From: a virus
Length of the DNA: 64,000 nt
IMG/VR virus record: IMGVR_UViG_3300042870_001427
Span: 1-64,000 of that record
Direction: 5' to 3' (one strand)
Shown here: piece by piece, positions 34,448-42,987 of the stretch
Position numbering within the stretch: the first letter of the stretch is position 1
Layout: each line of letters begins with the position of its first letter
Translations under genes and position numbers: made by a program
The notes under the pieces: generated by a model
Databases searched by the model: none
What the model was told of the DNA's origin: nothing
Seen by the model: only the letters and a program-made list of their open reading frames with translations

Positions 34448-35436
34448 TGATTACTAAAAAGAAAACAAACTTAACTGACGAACGAACTTACTTCAAGCCC
34501 TTTAACTATCCCTGGGCCTATGATGCATGGTTGAAGCATGAGCAGAGTCATTGGCTTCACACCGAGGTGCCGATGCTTGAAGACGTTCAGGATTGGAAGA
34601 AAAAACTATCTAAAGAAGAGAAGCAATTTCTTACCCATATCTTTAGATTCTTTACCCAGGGTGATATTGACGTAGCTGGTGGTTATGTTAACAATTACTT
34701 ACCCCACTTCCCTCAACCAGAAGTCAGGATGATGCTTGCCGGATTTGCTGCACGTGAAGCATTACACATTGCCGCATATAGTCACTTGATTGAGACCCTT
34801 GGGCTACCGGAGTCAATGTATAATCAGTTTTTAGAATACCAGGAGATGAAAGACAAGCATGACTATGTGCTTGAGATCTCAAGTAAGAACGGTACATTAG
34901 AATCCACCGCCACCCACATTGCTGTATTCTCTGCATTCACCGAAGGCATGCAACTGTTCAGTTCATTTATTATGTTACTGAACTTCCCACGCCACGGTAA
35001 AATGAAGGGTATGGGTCAGATTGTGACATGGTCTATCGTAGACGAGACAATGCATGCAGAATCAATGATCAAACTATTCAGAACATACATAGAAGAAAAT
35101 AAAGAAATCTGGAACGATGAACTCAAAGGTAAAATTTACACCATCGCCGAAAAAATGGTGGAGTTGGAAGAGAAGTTCATTGATCTGGCTTTTGCTATGG
35201 GTCCTATGGATGACTTGGATGCTAATGACGTTAAACAATATATACGTTACATTACCGATCGTCGTCTTATTAGCTTGGGCCTTAAGGGGATAATGAAGGT
35301 AAAAAGAAACCCTCTGCCTTGGGTAGAGAATATGATTAACGCACCGACCCACACCAATTTCTTTGAGAACCGTGCAACAGATTATGCAAAGGGAGCATTG
35401 AATGGTAGTTGGTCAGAAGTATGGGCTAAACAATGA
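34447..35436 (+). CDS. nrdB: class I ribonucleotide reductase small subunit
   Basis: 329 aa. Diiron ligands: E104, H107, E166, E200 and H203, with an acidic residue near 73-75 as the first ligand. The radical tyrosine is present as Y111 in REALHIAAYSHL, so this is a class Ia type subunit. Pairs with NrdA at 30920. Confidence 0.93.
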   Translation: MITKKKTNLTDERTYFKPFNYPWAYDAWLKHEQSHWLHTEVPMLEDVQDWKKKLSKEEKQFLTHIFRFFTQGDIDVAGGYVNNYLPHFPQPEVRMMLAGFAAREALHIAAYSHLIETLGLPESMYNQFLEYQEMKDKHDYVLEISSKNGTLESTATHIAVFSAFTEGMQLFSSFIMLLNFPRHGKMKGMGQIVTWSIVDETMHAESMIKLFRTYIEENKEIWNDELKGKIYTIAEKMVELEEKFIDLAFAMGPMDDLDANDVKQYIRYITDRRLISLGLKGIMKVKRNPLPWVENMINAPTHTNFFENRATDYAKGALNGSWSEVWAKQ

Positions 35437-35618
35437 CAGAAAAGATCCCCCACATATGTTATGAATGTGATAGTGAGTTTTACGTGTTTCCAACTTATGA
35501 GGAAAGTGAGATGCCTGATATCTCATTTTGCCCATATTGCGGATCCGAGCTAGAGTCAATTGAAGAAGATGAGCCGGAGATTGACGAGGAATATTTCGAA
35601 GATCCTGACGAGGAGTGA
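35433..35618 (+). CDS. small zinc-ribbon protein
   Basis: 61 aa. CYEC (about 9-12) and CPYC (about 33-36) form a four-cysteine zinc ribbon; the tail is strongly acidic (EEDEPEIDEEYFEDPDEE). Overlaps nrdB by 4 nt. The sequence also resembles rubredoxin-like knuckles, but the loop is short of its aromatic core. Confidence 0.65.
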   Translation: MTEKIPHICYECDSEFYVFPTYEESEMPDISFCPYCGSELESIEEDEPEIDEEYFEDPDEE

Positions 35619-35642
35619 TACATAGTCATCTAAAGGATGGCT

Positions 35643-36200
35643 ATGAGTATACTTGGAATCGATTTATCATTAACTTCTCCCTCACTTTGTATATTTGATA
35701 GCAAAGGTACATTCGACATTAATCGGTGTACCTTTTATTACTTTACAAGTCTTAAAAAGACAATCACCGATAACGAGATGTTCAAGGGTGAATTGTATCC
35801 AGAGTTTACATACCCAGAAGAACGATATGATAACATTTCAAACTGGATATTGGACAAGGTAGTTAAACATGATGTGGAGTGCGTATACATTGAAGGCTAC
35901 GCGTTTAACGCTGTAGGAAGGGTGTTCCAAATTGCCGAGAACACCGGAGTTCTAAAGTACAGGTTATGGTCAAAGGGACTTAACTGTATTACTGTACCTC
36001 CAACGGTCATTAAGAAGTTTGCAACCGGCAAAGGCAACGCAAACAAAGAAGCCATGGAAACCAGTTTTATTTCTGAGACTGGCATTAATTTAAAAAGTAT
36101 CCTACAATTGACAGACAAGCAATGGAATCCATCTTCGGATATCATTGATAGTTACTATGTCTGTAAGTACGGAGTTTTTGAAAATGGCAAAGAAAAGTAG
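35643..36200 (+). CDS. RuvC-like Holliday-junction resolvase
   Basis: 185 aa from ATG 35643 (AAAGGA 6 nt before; an ATG at 35637 overlaps the site). RNase H-fold acidic residues: GIDLSLTSP (D at about 6), VYIEGYAF (E at about 79) and SSDIIDSYYV (D pair at about 165-170). Likely cuts branched DNA before packaging. Overlaps the next gene by 17 nt. Confidence 0.72.
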   Translation: MSILGIDLSLTSPSLCIFDSKGTFDINRCTFYYFTSLKKTITDNEMFKGELYPEFTYPEERYDNISNWILDKVVKHDVECVYIEGYAFNAVGRVFQIAENTGVLKYRLWSKGLNCITVPPTVIKKFATGKGNANKEAMETSFISETGINLKSILQLTDKQWNPSSDIIDSYYVCKYGVFENGKEK

Positions 36201-36429
36201 CAGCGGTGTTCCTTACGTTATCCCATCAGGAAAGCCTACATATAATTTCGTAAAAGATGCAATAAATATCAAGGTATACTACAATAGCAAACTTGTAGAG
36301 ATATTTCAGACTGCATCAGGTCATACCCAGCGTATGACTATGAATCATAACGATTACGAAAATTTTGAGAATAGACTAAAGAATAACGGATTTAAACCAC
36401 TGGCGTTAGTTCAACGGACAGAACAGTAG
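36184..36429 (+). CDS. hypothetical protein whose 3' end lies inside tRNA-Arg
   Basis: 81 aa from ATG 36184. Unknown beta-rich protein (PYVIPSGKPTYNFVKDAINI). Its last ten codons plus stop (36400-36429) are also the acceptor and D arm of tRNA-Arg(TCT), so RNase P processing would cut this mRNA. Confidence 0.6.
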   Translation: MAKKSSSGVPYVIPSGKPTYNFVKDAINIKVYYNSKLVEIFQTASGHTQRMTMNHNDYENFENRLKNNGFKPLALVQRTEQ

Positions 36430-36474
36430 CCTTCTAAGCTATTAATAGAGGTTCGATTCCTCTACGCCGGACCA
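36400..36474 (+). tRNA. tRNA-Arg(TCT)
   Basis: Acceptor CTGGCGT/ACGCCGG, D stem GTTC/GAAC, anticodon loop CTTCTAA, T arm AGAGG-TTCGATT-CCTCT, A73 and encoded CCA. Reads AGA. It overlaps the CDS before it by 30 nt on the same strand. Confidence 0.92.
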
Positions 36475-36480
36475 TATATC

Positions 36481-36690
36481 ATGCAAACATATCGTAAACA
36501 TCCTACCTTCAATGTTAAGGAAAACGTTATACTTTTCAATAAGATTACCAGTGATTCGTTTATTGGTGACATCGTAAACGAAGACGAAATTGAAGGTCGT
36601 CAATACTGGGTATTTTATTCTTACAATCGTCCTAAAAGCCGTTTACTAATGGCTAAGGACTCCTATACAATAACTAAAGCTAAGAAATAG
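36481..36690 (+). CDS. hypothetical protein
   Basis: 69 aa beginning 6 nt after the CCA of tRNA-Arg, no clear ribosome-binding site. Beta-rich SH3-like pattern (VIEGRQYWVFYSYN). Unknown. Confidence 0.5.
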   Translation: MQTYRKHPTFNVKENVILFNKITSDSFIGDIVNEDEIEGRQYWVFYSYNRPKSRLLMAKDSYTITKAKK

Positions 36691-36719
36691 TTGATTTTAA
36701 CTACGAACTAAGCTATCAT
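36691..36719 (+). promoter_or_regulatory. sigma70-type promoter
   Basis: -35 TTGATT (36691-36696), 17-nt spacer, -10 TATCAT (36714-36719), 43 nt before the HTH gene. Confidence 0.7.
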
Positions 36720-36761
36720 CGAGACTGCCTAAAGGCAAACATTTATTATGAAAGGTAAATT

Positions 36762-37016
36762 ATGAACCAAAAATCTAAACTACGTAAGGCTTTCTTCGAA
36801 GGCCGTTCTTTGACTGCCAAGCAAATTACCGCCCAGTTCGGTATTGCATCTCCTGGCAAGGTCGTCAGCCTTCTTCGTATGGAAGATGGCTTGCCAATCT
36901 ATAACGACCGTAGCGTCGATACCAAAGGCCGTGTAACCAACAAGTACCACATGGGTACTCCAAGCCGCAAGATCATTGCTGCTGGCTACCGTGCACAAGC
37001 CCTGGGTCTTGTTTAA
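36762..37016 (+). CDS. small helix-turn-helix protein
   Basis: 84 aa. LTAKQITAQFGIASPGKVVSL (about 17-37) fits a helix-turn-helix, with basic flanks. Own promoter and own terminator, so a monocistronic, probably early, regulator-like gene. Target unknown. Confidence 0.65.
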   Translation: MNQKSKLRKAFFEGRSLTAKQITAQFGIASPGKVVSLLRMEDGLPIYNDRSVDTKGRVTNKYHMGTPSRKIIAAGYRAQALGLV

Positions 37017-37038
37017 TTTAGCGTAAGCTAGTATAATT

Positions 37039-37063
37039 GGGGGACCTAGTGTCCCCCTTTTTT
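37039..37063 (+). terminator. rho-independent terminator
   Basis: GGGGGAC (37039-37045), loop CTAGT, GTCCCCC (37051-37057), then six T. Ends the HTH transcript. TATAAT at 37032-37037 just before it has no good -35. Confidence 0.9.
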
Positions 37064-37073
37064 ATGGATGTAT

Positions 37074-37367
37074 ATGGATAATAATATTCAACTTAGAGAA
37101 GCAGCCCCTCTTGATACCCCCGAAGGTCGTCAGTGGTTAATTGATATGCTTAAGATAGGACCTGCAAGTATTTCCTTTATAAAAGCAGATGGTACCAAAC
37201 GTATCATGCTCTGCACACTACAGGAAGATGTAGTACCAGTTGTAGAAAAGAAAACAGATAAGGTTAAGACTGTTAGCACCGAGGTACTTCCAGTTTATGA
37301 CCTTGAGGCAAAAGGCTGGAGATCGTTCCGCCTAGATAGCATATTGACAGTTACTTTTGATTTGTAA
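37074..37367 (+). CDS. DUF2693-like small protein
   Basis: 97 aa from ATG 37074 (ATG 37068 is also possible). ISFIKADGTKRIMLCTL and YDLEAKGWRSFRLDSI match the DUF2693 pattern of small phage proteins that may bind nucleic acid. The function is not known. The stop is immediately followed by the next gene. Confidence 0.65.
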   Translation: MDNNIQLREAAPLDTPEGRQWLIDMLKIGPASISFIKADGTKRIMLCTLQEDVVPVVEKKTDKVKTVSTEVLPVYDLEAKGWRSFRLDSILTVTFDL

Positions 37368-37786
37368 TGAAAACAGGAATTACCTTTGGTGCGTTTGATC
37401 TTTGTCATACCGGTCACGTTCTTATGTTCGCCGAATGTAAGCAACTCTGTGACTATCTAATAGTAGGTCTACAAGTAGATCCTAGTTTAGAACGTAAAGA
37501 AAAAAACACCCCAGTACAATCGTTATACGAGCGCTATGTTCAGCTTAATGCAATTAAATACATTGATGAGATTATTCCTTATGCGTATGAGCATGAGATT
37601 ATCCAAATACTACAATCACGCAGTCTTAATGTCCGCTTTGTGGGTACTGATTACATTGATCGCGATTTTACTGGTAAAGACTGTTGCGTCAGCAGATCAA
37701 TCGATCTATACTTTAACAATAGAGATCATGGATTCAGCACAACTGAATTGAGGAAGAGAATTGAAAGTTCTAATAACCGGAAGTAG
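37367..37786 (+). CDS. cytidylyltransferase-like (TagD/RfaE type) enzyme
   Basis: 139 aa. GAFDLCHTGHVLM (about 8-20) is the HxGH nucleotide-binding motif and STTELRKRI (about 125-133) the C-terminal signature of small nucleotidyltransferases that activate sugars or polyols with CTP/ATP. First gene of a five-gene sugar cluster; it probably activates the heptose made by the kinase and isomerase downstream. Substrate is inference. Confidence 0.78.
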   Translation: MKTGITFGAFDLCHTGHVLMFAECKQLCDYLIVGLQVDPSLERKEKNTPVQSLYERYVQLNAIKYIDEIIPYAYEHEIIQILQSRSLNVRFVGTDYIDRDFTGKDCCVSRSIDLYFNNRDHGFSTTELRKRIESSNNRK

Positions 37787-38735
37787 AGGTTATATTGGCT
37801 CAGTACTGGCCAAAACCTTACATGAACAAAACATAATTCCTTTTGGAATAGATCATGACGGTAGACCGAATGGGTCAGCTATCTACGGCATGTTCTCAAT
37901 TGGATGTATTACAGACGACTTGATCATTGAATGTATTATGGATCAAGGTATAGATACAATCTTCCACCTTGCCGCTTATGCCGATGTTGGTGATAGTGTA
38001 AAGCATCCCGCCTTGTACTATGAGAATAACATTGGCAAAACCTCTTTGATGCTGTTAAAGCTTCTCGAGAAAGGGTGGAGAGGTAAAATAATATTTTCTT
38101 CTACTGCTGCCGTATACAAAGAACAATCTATGCCAGTATACGAGGGTTGCGAGATAGGTTCCCCTAATCCATACGGTAAGAGTAAGTATGCATGCGAACA
38201 ATTACTTCATGACATTAGTGCTGCCTACGACATACCGGTAGCTATTTTTAGATACTTTAACGTAGCAGGTGCATGGGATGATGTTGGCGATCATATTGAC
38301 GCCAGCCATATTATCTCAAGACTGTGTGATAGTACGTATAATAAAAAACCATTTATGTTATATGGTACTGATAAGAACACCCCTGACGGTACGTGTATAA
38401 GAGACTATGTACATGTGAGGGACGTTTGCGATGCACACATACATGTGGCTAAATTCTTAGATCATGTGATTCCCAATGTGTGGACGTTTAACCTAGGTAC
38501 TGGTGCCGGTCATTCAAACCTGGAAATCATTAAGGCGTTTGAAAGATTTAGCGGTCATAAGCCAACTATTATTAATGGCCCCGGACGTGCCGGTGATCCA
38601 GATCATTTAGTAGCCGGCACCGTTAAATTTGTTAATCAAACGAAGTATAGATATAATCATAGTAGTTTAGAGCAAATCATAACTACAGCATGGAATTATT
38701 ATTGCAATAAAATGGAGTCACAAAATGGCATTTGA
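37761..38735 (+). CDS. NAD-dependent epimerase/dehydratase, GalE-like
   Basis: 324 aa from TTG 37761 (GAGGAA upstream). Rossmann motif GSRGYIGS (7-14); catalytic S-T-A (SSTAAVY, about 114-120) and PYGKSKYACE with Y-x-x-x-K (about 138-146). The closest well-known relative is UDP-glucose 4-epimerase. Acts on a nucleotide sugar in the cytoplasm. Overlaps both neighbours, so part of the sugar operon. Confidence 0.82.
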   Translation: MKVLITGSRGYIGSVLAKTLHEQNIIPFGIDHDGRPNGSAIYGMFSIGCITDDLIIECIMDQGIDTIFHLAAYADVGDSVKHPALYYENNIGKTSLMLLKLLEKGWRGKIIFSSTAAVYKEQSMPVYEGCEIGSPNPYGKSKYACEQLLHDISAAYDIPVAIFRYFNVAGAWDDVGDHIDASHIISRLCDSTYNKKPFMLYGTDKNTPDGTCIRDYVHVRDVCDAHIHVAKFLDHVIPNVWTFNLGTGAGHSNLEIIKAFERFSGHKPTIINGPGRAGDPDHLVAGTVKFVNQTKYRYNHSSLEQIITTAWNYYCNKMESQNGI

Positions 38736-39729
38736 TGAGAATGAGATTTCCGCTAAGTCACAAGGCGGTACAGAGATGATGAAGCGTGGATTGGCCGAAC
38801 GCCTTCCTAAAGAACTAACAGATGACTTTCAGATTATCTGTTCACGGGTTCGTGAAATAGAAGAAGAAAAGATTCGAGTATACTGGTTACATGATCTACC
38901 AGAAGATCCAGAAACCAACCACCTGACTGATGCAACAAGCCGGGATAGGTTTCACAAGCACGTATTCTGCGGTCAATGGCAGTACTATCGTTACCAGCAT
39001 ATCCTAGGGATGCCGTACGATGAGAACAGTACAGTTATTGAGACTGCCATTGAGCCAATGCCAAGTGTGGTTAAGTCAAAGGATGAGATTAGACTAATCT
39101 ATACATCAACCCCCCAGCGTGGACTGGCCCTATTGGTCCCTGTATTTGAAAAGCTAGCAGAAAAGTATGATAACATTTACCTAGATGTTTTCTCGAGCTT
39201 TAAGATCTATGGATGGGATCATGCCGACAAACAATTTGAACCTATCTTCGAACGCTGTCGTAACCATCCCCGTATTAACTATCATGCATACGCATCAAAT
39301 GAGGTAGTAAGAGAGTCATTACTCAAAGCACACATTCATGCATACCCATCCATCTGGTTGGAATGTAATAGTCGTAGTGTTATCGAGGCTATGTCAGCTG
39401 GTGCCTTATGTGTACATCCTAACTACGGCGGTCTAATTGATACGTCTGGTGGTATGAACTTTATGTACCAAGGTAACAGTGATCCACAAAAGCATGTCAA
39501 CACATTCTACCAGGTCATGGAGAATGCTATTGAGACCGTTAATACTGAACAGCTACAGACATACCTGCAATTGGTGAAGATGTATGCCGATAATAGATAC
39601 AACTGGGGTAAGGTAACCCAGCAATGGGAAGACCTGCTTGTCGGTCTTAAGAAACAATACAGCACGGTTGAAAGCCGTAAACTAGCACCCTCAGGTCCTA
39701 TCTTTTCCTATGATACCAACCGTCGATGA
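38725..39729 (+). CDS. GT-B glycosyltransferase
   Basis: 334 aa. RLIYTSTPQRGLALL (about 122-136) and the donor-binding E-x7-E region SIWLECNSRSVIEAMSAGAL (about 208-227) place it in the GT4-like group. It could add the activated sugar to a surface glycan, a protein or DNA. The acceptor cannot be read from sequence. Confidence 0.75.
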   Translation: MAFDENEISAKSQGGTEMMKRGLAERLPKELTDDFQIICSRVREIEEEKIRVYWLHDLPEDPETNHLTDATSRDRFHKHVFCGQWQYYRYQHILGMPYDENSTVIETAIEPMPSVVKSKDEIRLIYTSTPQRGLALLVPVFEKLAEKYDNIYLDVFSSFKIYGWDHADKQFEPIFERCRNHPRINYHAYASNEVVRESLLKAHIHAYPSIWLECNSRSVIEAMSAGALCVHPNYGGLIDTSGGMNFMYQGNSDPQKHVNTFYQVMENAIETVNTEQLQTYLQLVKMYADNRYNWGKVTQQWEDLLVGLKKQYSTVESRKLAPSGPIFSYDTNRR

Positions 39730-40706
39730 TCTTAACTAGAACACCCCTACGGGTTAGTCTCTTTGGTGGTGGGAGTGACATACCATCCTACTACGAAAGA
39801 GAGCCCGGTAGAGTACTGTCATTTACTATTGACAAGTACATGTACATTGCCCTGTGTCGTACTGCCTTTAAGGGTGTGAAGGTGGTATACAATGAGGTTG
39901 AGCTTGCCGATTCAGTAAGTAGTGTTAAGCATTCAAGAGTAAGAGAATGTCTGCGTGGATTTGGTATATCATCACACGTTGAAATTAGTTCTTTTTGTGA
40001 GATACCAACCAAGGGTACAGGTCTAGGATCTTCATCAACATTTACTGTTGGTTTAATTAACGCATTATCTAATCTGTTAAACATGCCCATGGGTAAGTAT
40101 GATATCGCAAACCTTGCCTGCTTAATAGAGATAGAATCATGTAAGGAACCGATAGGTAAACAAGATCAGTTTGCTGCTGCATTTGGTGGTGCTAATGTAT
40201 TTGGATTTCACAAAGACGGAGTACTGATAGTTAAACCTGCAGTGTCAAATGTAATCATAGAACGTCTCAATAACAATCTCATGATGTTCTATACCGGGCT
40301 AACAAGAAATACTTCTGATATCTTAAGTGTACAGAGTAAGAGTAAGACCAATGACTCATTGCTTAAGAGAATGGTAGGTATGACTATAGATGCAGAGATT
40401 GCACTTGAGTTAGGTAACTTAGATGATATCGGTGAAATGTTAGATGAGGGGTGGCAATTAAAGCGTCAACTAGCGTATAATGTATCTAACGACTTCATCG
40501 ATATGCATTATAAGAAAGCAATGCAGGCTGGAGCCCTTGGTGGTAAAATACTAGGGGCCGGTGGTGGTGGGTACTTACTGTTCTATGTGCCTTTGGATAA
40601 ACAAGAGGCAGTAAGACAGTCGTTGAGTAACTTGGAAGAGTTTAAATTTAAATTTGAGGATACTGGTACTACAGTAGTATATAATGAAAGCAAGCGAACA
40701 CTTTAA
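39726..40706 (+). CDS. hddA: heptose-7-phosphate kinase-like GHMP kinase
   Basis: 326 aa. RTPLRVSLFGGGSD at the N-terminus and the phosphate loop GTGLGSSSTFTVG (97-109) are GHMP motifs; GKILGAGGGGYLLFY (about 280-294) is the third motif. Closest to D-glycero-D-manno-heptose 7-phosphate kinase (HddA), which supplies GDP-heptose for surface polysaccharide. GmhA encoded next supports that assignment. Confidence 0.8.
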   Translation: MILTRTPLRVSLFGGGSDIPSYYEREPGRVLSFTIDKYMYIALCRTAFKGVKVVYNEVELADSVSSVKHSRVRECLRGFGISSHVEISSFCEIPTKGTGLGSSSTFTVGLINALSNLLNMPMGKYDIANLACLIEIESCKEPIGKQDQFAAAFGGANVFGFHKDGVLIVKPAVSNVIIERLNNNLMMFYTGLTRNTSDILSVQSKSKTNDSLLKRMVGMTIDAEIALELGNLDDIGEMLDEGWQLKRQLAYNVSNDFIDMHYKKAMQAGALGGKILGAGGGGYLLFYVPLDKQEAVRQSLSNLEEFKFKFEDTGTTVVYNESKRTL

Positions 40707-41271
40707 AGAGTATGTAACACAACTTATTGACGGTCTGGTTGAACTCGATAAGAAGAATCTAGATCTAGCAGTAGATGAGTTGGTGGCAGCTTATGCAAAT
40801 GGCAAGAACGTCTTTGTATGTGGTAATGGAGGATCGGCTGCTATAAGTGAGCACTTTACCTGCGACCATTCCAAGGGCGTATGTTTTGATACTGGTATGC
40901 TTCCACAGGTTCAGTCTCTCTCGTCTAATATGTCTTTAGTTACTGCTATTGCAAACGACATGGGATACGAGAAAGTATTCTCCTACCAACTTAACATGAA
41001 GGCAAACGAGGGAGACGTTTTAGTTGTAGTATCTAGTAGTGGTAATTCACCAAACATTGTTGAGGTGTTGAGAGTTGCCAAGCTCAAGAAACTATCAACC
41101 ATTGCCCTGGTTGGATTCGACGGCGGTGAGGCTAAAGAACTTGCCGACATCGTTCTACATGTTAAAAATAATAATTATGGTGTAGTAGAAGATGCCCATC
41201 AGGCAATCATGCACATCATGGCCCAGTCAATCAGACTATCGTACCTAAATAGATTCACTATTAAACTATAA
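40684..41271 (+). CDS. gmhA: sedoheptulose-7-phosphate isomerase
   Basis: 195 aa SIS-domain protein: CGNGGSAAISEHF (46-58) and VVVSSSGNSPNIV (about 115-127) bind the sugar phosphate; DAHQAIMHI near the end carries the conserved histidine. Converts sedoheptulose 7-phosphate to manno-heptose 7-phosphate, the substrate of the kinase before it. The two overlap by 23 nt. Confidence 0.85.
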   Translation: MKASEHFKEYVTQLIDGLVELDKKNLDLAVDELVAAYANGKNVFVCGNGGSAAISEHFTCDHSKGVCFDTGMLPQVQSLSSNMSLVTAIANDMGYEKVFSYQLNMKANEGDVLVVVSSSGNSPNIVEVLRVAKLKKLSTIALVGFDGGEAKELADIVLHVKNNNYGVVEDAHQAIMHIMAQSIRLSYLNRFTIKL

Positions 41272-41277
41272 CATGTT

Positions 41278-42132
41278 ATGATACTACTTGACTTTAACCA
41301 GGTTTGTATTGCTAACCTAATGGCGCAATTAGGTAATCATACGAATACTGAAATAGAAGAAAATCTTCTTAGACATATGGTACTTAATACCATCAGGTCT
41401 TTGAGATCAAAATTCTGTGAGGAATATGGCGAACTTATCATCTGCTGTGATGATAAGAAGGTGTGGCGCAAAGAGGTGTTTAAGTACTACAAAGCCAATA
41501 GAAAGAAGGCTCGTGAAGAGTCTGAACTCGATTGGAACGCAGTATTCAATGCACTCAATCATATCAAGGCAGAGCTTAAAGAATTCTTCCCATACAGAGT
41601 TGTACAGATTGAGGGTGCCGAGGCAGATGATGTTATTGGCGCTATTACTATTGCCAACGGTAATATGCTAAATACTGGTGAGAAGATCCTTATTCTCTCT
41701 GGGGATAAAGACTTCGGACAGTTACAAGTTTTTGGTAACGTTAAACAGTATGATCCTGTCAGAAAAAAAGATATTAAGCATGCAGACCCTGTCAAGTTCA
41801 CTAGAGAACTTATCCTAAAGGGTGACATAGGGGATGGTATTCCTAACATACTTTCACCAGATGACTGCCTTGTTAACAAGGTCAGGCAAAAGCCTATGCG
41901 GCTTGAAAAATACTCCCATCTTAGAAACCCCCGTCAAGAGCTCAAAGAAGAGCAGCTCCGTAACTGGATTCGTAACGAACAACTCATTGATCTTACATTC
42001 ATTCCAGAAGACATTCAAAACAAGATTCTCCAATTATATGAAAGTGAAGCAGGCAAGGGTCGCTCCAAGCTCTTTAACTACTTTGTGTCCCATAAACTTA
42101 AATTATTAATTGAAAGTATAAATGAGTTTTAA
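41278..42132 (+). CDS. rnh: RNase H, T4 rnh type 5'-3' exonuclease
   Basis: 284 aa FEN-family nuclease: LDFNQV (D4-like), CCDDKKVWRK, EGAEADDVIG (acidic cluster) and LSGDKDFGQL (about 140-149). Removes Okazaki RNA primers and trims lagging-strand ends with gp32. All acidic positions appear present. Confidence 0.88.
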   Translation: MILLDFNQVCIANLMAQLGNHTNTEIEENLLRHMVLNTIRSLRSKFCEEYGELIICCDDKKVWRKEVFKYYKANRKKAREESELDWNAVFNALNHIKAELKEFFPYRVVQIEGAEADDVIGAITIANGNMLNTGEKILILSGDKDFGQLQVFGNVKQYDPVRKKDIKHADPVKFTRELILKGDIGDGIPNILSPDDCLVNKVRQKPMRLEKYSHLRNPRQELKEEQLRNWIRNEQLIDLTFIPEDIQNKILQLYESEAGKGRSKLFNYFVSHKLKLLIESINEF

Positions 42133-42561
42133 ATGAAAAAATCGTTATATGAAGTCTTGGAGGAATGCTCCAAAGGTAAAAATGTTGAAGAGAGAGTTGC
42201 GCTTTTGCAAAAGAATGGGACAGCTCCAATCCAAACTATCCTGCAATATGCACTTGACCCGCGTATTAAGTTTCTACTACCTGATACCGATCCCCCTTAT
42301 AAGCCTACTGATTTCCTTGACCAAGAAAATCGATTGTATAGTGAACTCAGAAGACTATATCTCTTCATCGAGGGTGGTAACCCTAACTTAACCAAGCTGA
42401 AAAGAGAAAACCTATTCATTCAGCTTCTAGAATCTATTGATAAGAATGATGCAGTACTCTTGTGTCATGTCAAGAATAAGACCCTACCCTTTAAAGAACT
42501 TACTGCAAAGGTGGTAAGAAAAGCATTTCCTGAATTATTGCCAGAGGAGATTAAGCAGTAA
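42133..42561 (+). CDS. conserved T4-like phage protein (DUF6433-like)
   Basis: 142 aa, helical, matching a protein that follows rnh in many T4-like phages. No catalytic motif visible; role unknown. Abuts rnh directly. Confidence 0.7.
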   Translation: MKKSLYEVLEECSKGKNVEERVALLQKNGTAPIQTILQYALDPRIKFLLPDTDPPYKPTDFLDQENRLYSELRRLYLFIEGGNPNLTKLKRENLFIQLLESIDKNDAVLLCHVKNKTLPFKELTAKVVRKAFPELLPEEIKQ

Positions 42562-42565
42562 GAAA

Positions 42566-42742
42566 ATGAGTAAAACTTTAAAAAAGAACGTTAAGCGTTC
42601 ATCTAATAATGTTTTCGAAGACGGTTATCATACAAAACAAAAAACACGGGCTGTTGAGAATAGAAAGCAGCTTAAACAATTTGAGAACGCGCTTAGGTCG
42701 CGCGATCTTAAAAAAATCTTAATTTATGAGGACCAGCTGTAA
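42566..42742 (+). CDS. small basic protein
   Basis: 58 aa, lysine/arginine-rich N-terminus (MSKTLKKNVKRSSNN). Overlaps the next gene by one base (TAATG). Possibly nucleic-acid binding. Confidence 0.6.
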   Translation: MSKTLKKNVKRSSNNVFEDGYHTKQKTRAVENRKQLKQFENALRSRDLKKILIYEDQL

Positions 42743-42978
42743 TGCCATATTACATTTTTAGAGATATTAATACAGAAGAAACTTTTGAGAAGCTGATGAA
42801 GATCTCTGAGCTGGATCAATATAAGTTAGATAACCCGCACCTACAAACTGTTCCTCAAGCCCCCGGTTTTAGTGATCCAGTTAGACTTGGTCGCTTAAAA
42901 CCTTCAGATGGGTTTAGGGATGTTTTACAAAAAGTTAAACAGGGCAGTCCTAGGAGTAGAATTAACACTTACAAGTAA
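42742..42978 (+). CDS. FmdB-like conserved phage protein lacking zinc cysteines
   Basis: 78 aa. MPYYIFRDINTEETFEKLM resembles the FmdB zinc-ribbon start, but no cysteine is present. LGRLKPSDGFRDVL (about 52-65) is the conserved end seen in T4-like phages. Unknown function. Confidence 0.65.
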   Translation: MPYYIFRDINTEETFEKLMKISELDQYKLDNPHLQTVPQAPGFSDPVRLGRLKPSDGFRDVLQKVKQGSPRSRINTYK

Positions 42979-42987
42979 AGGGTCTTA

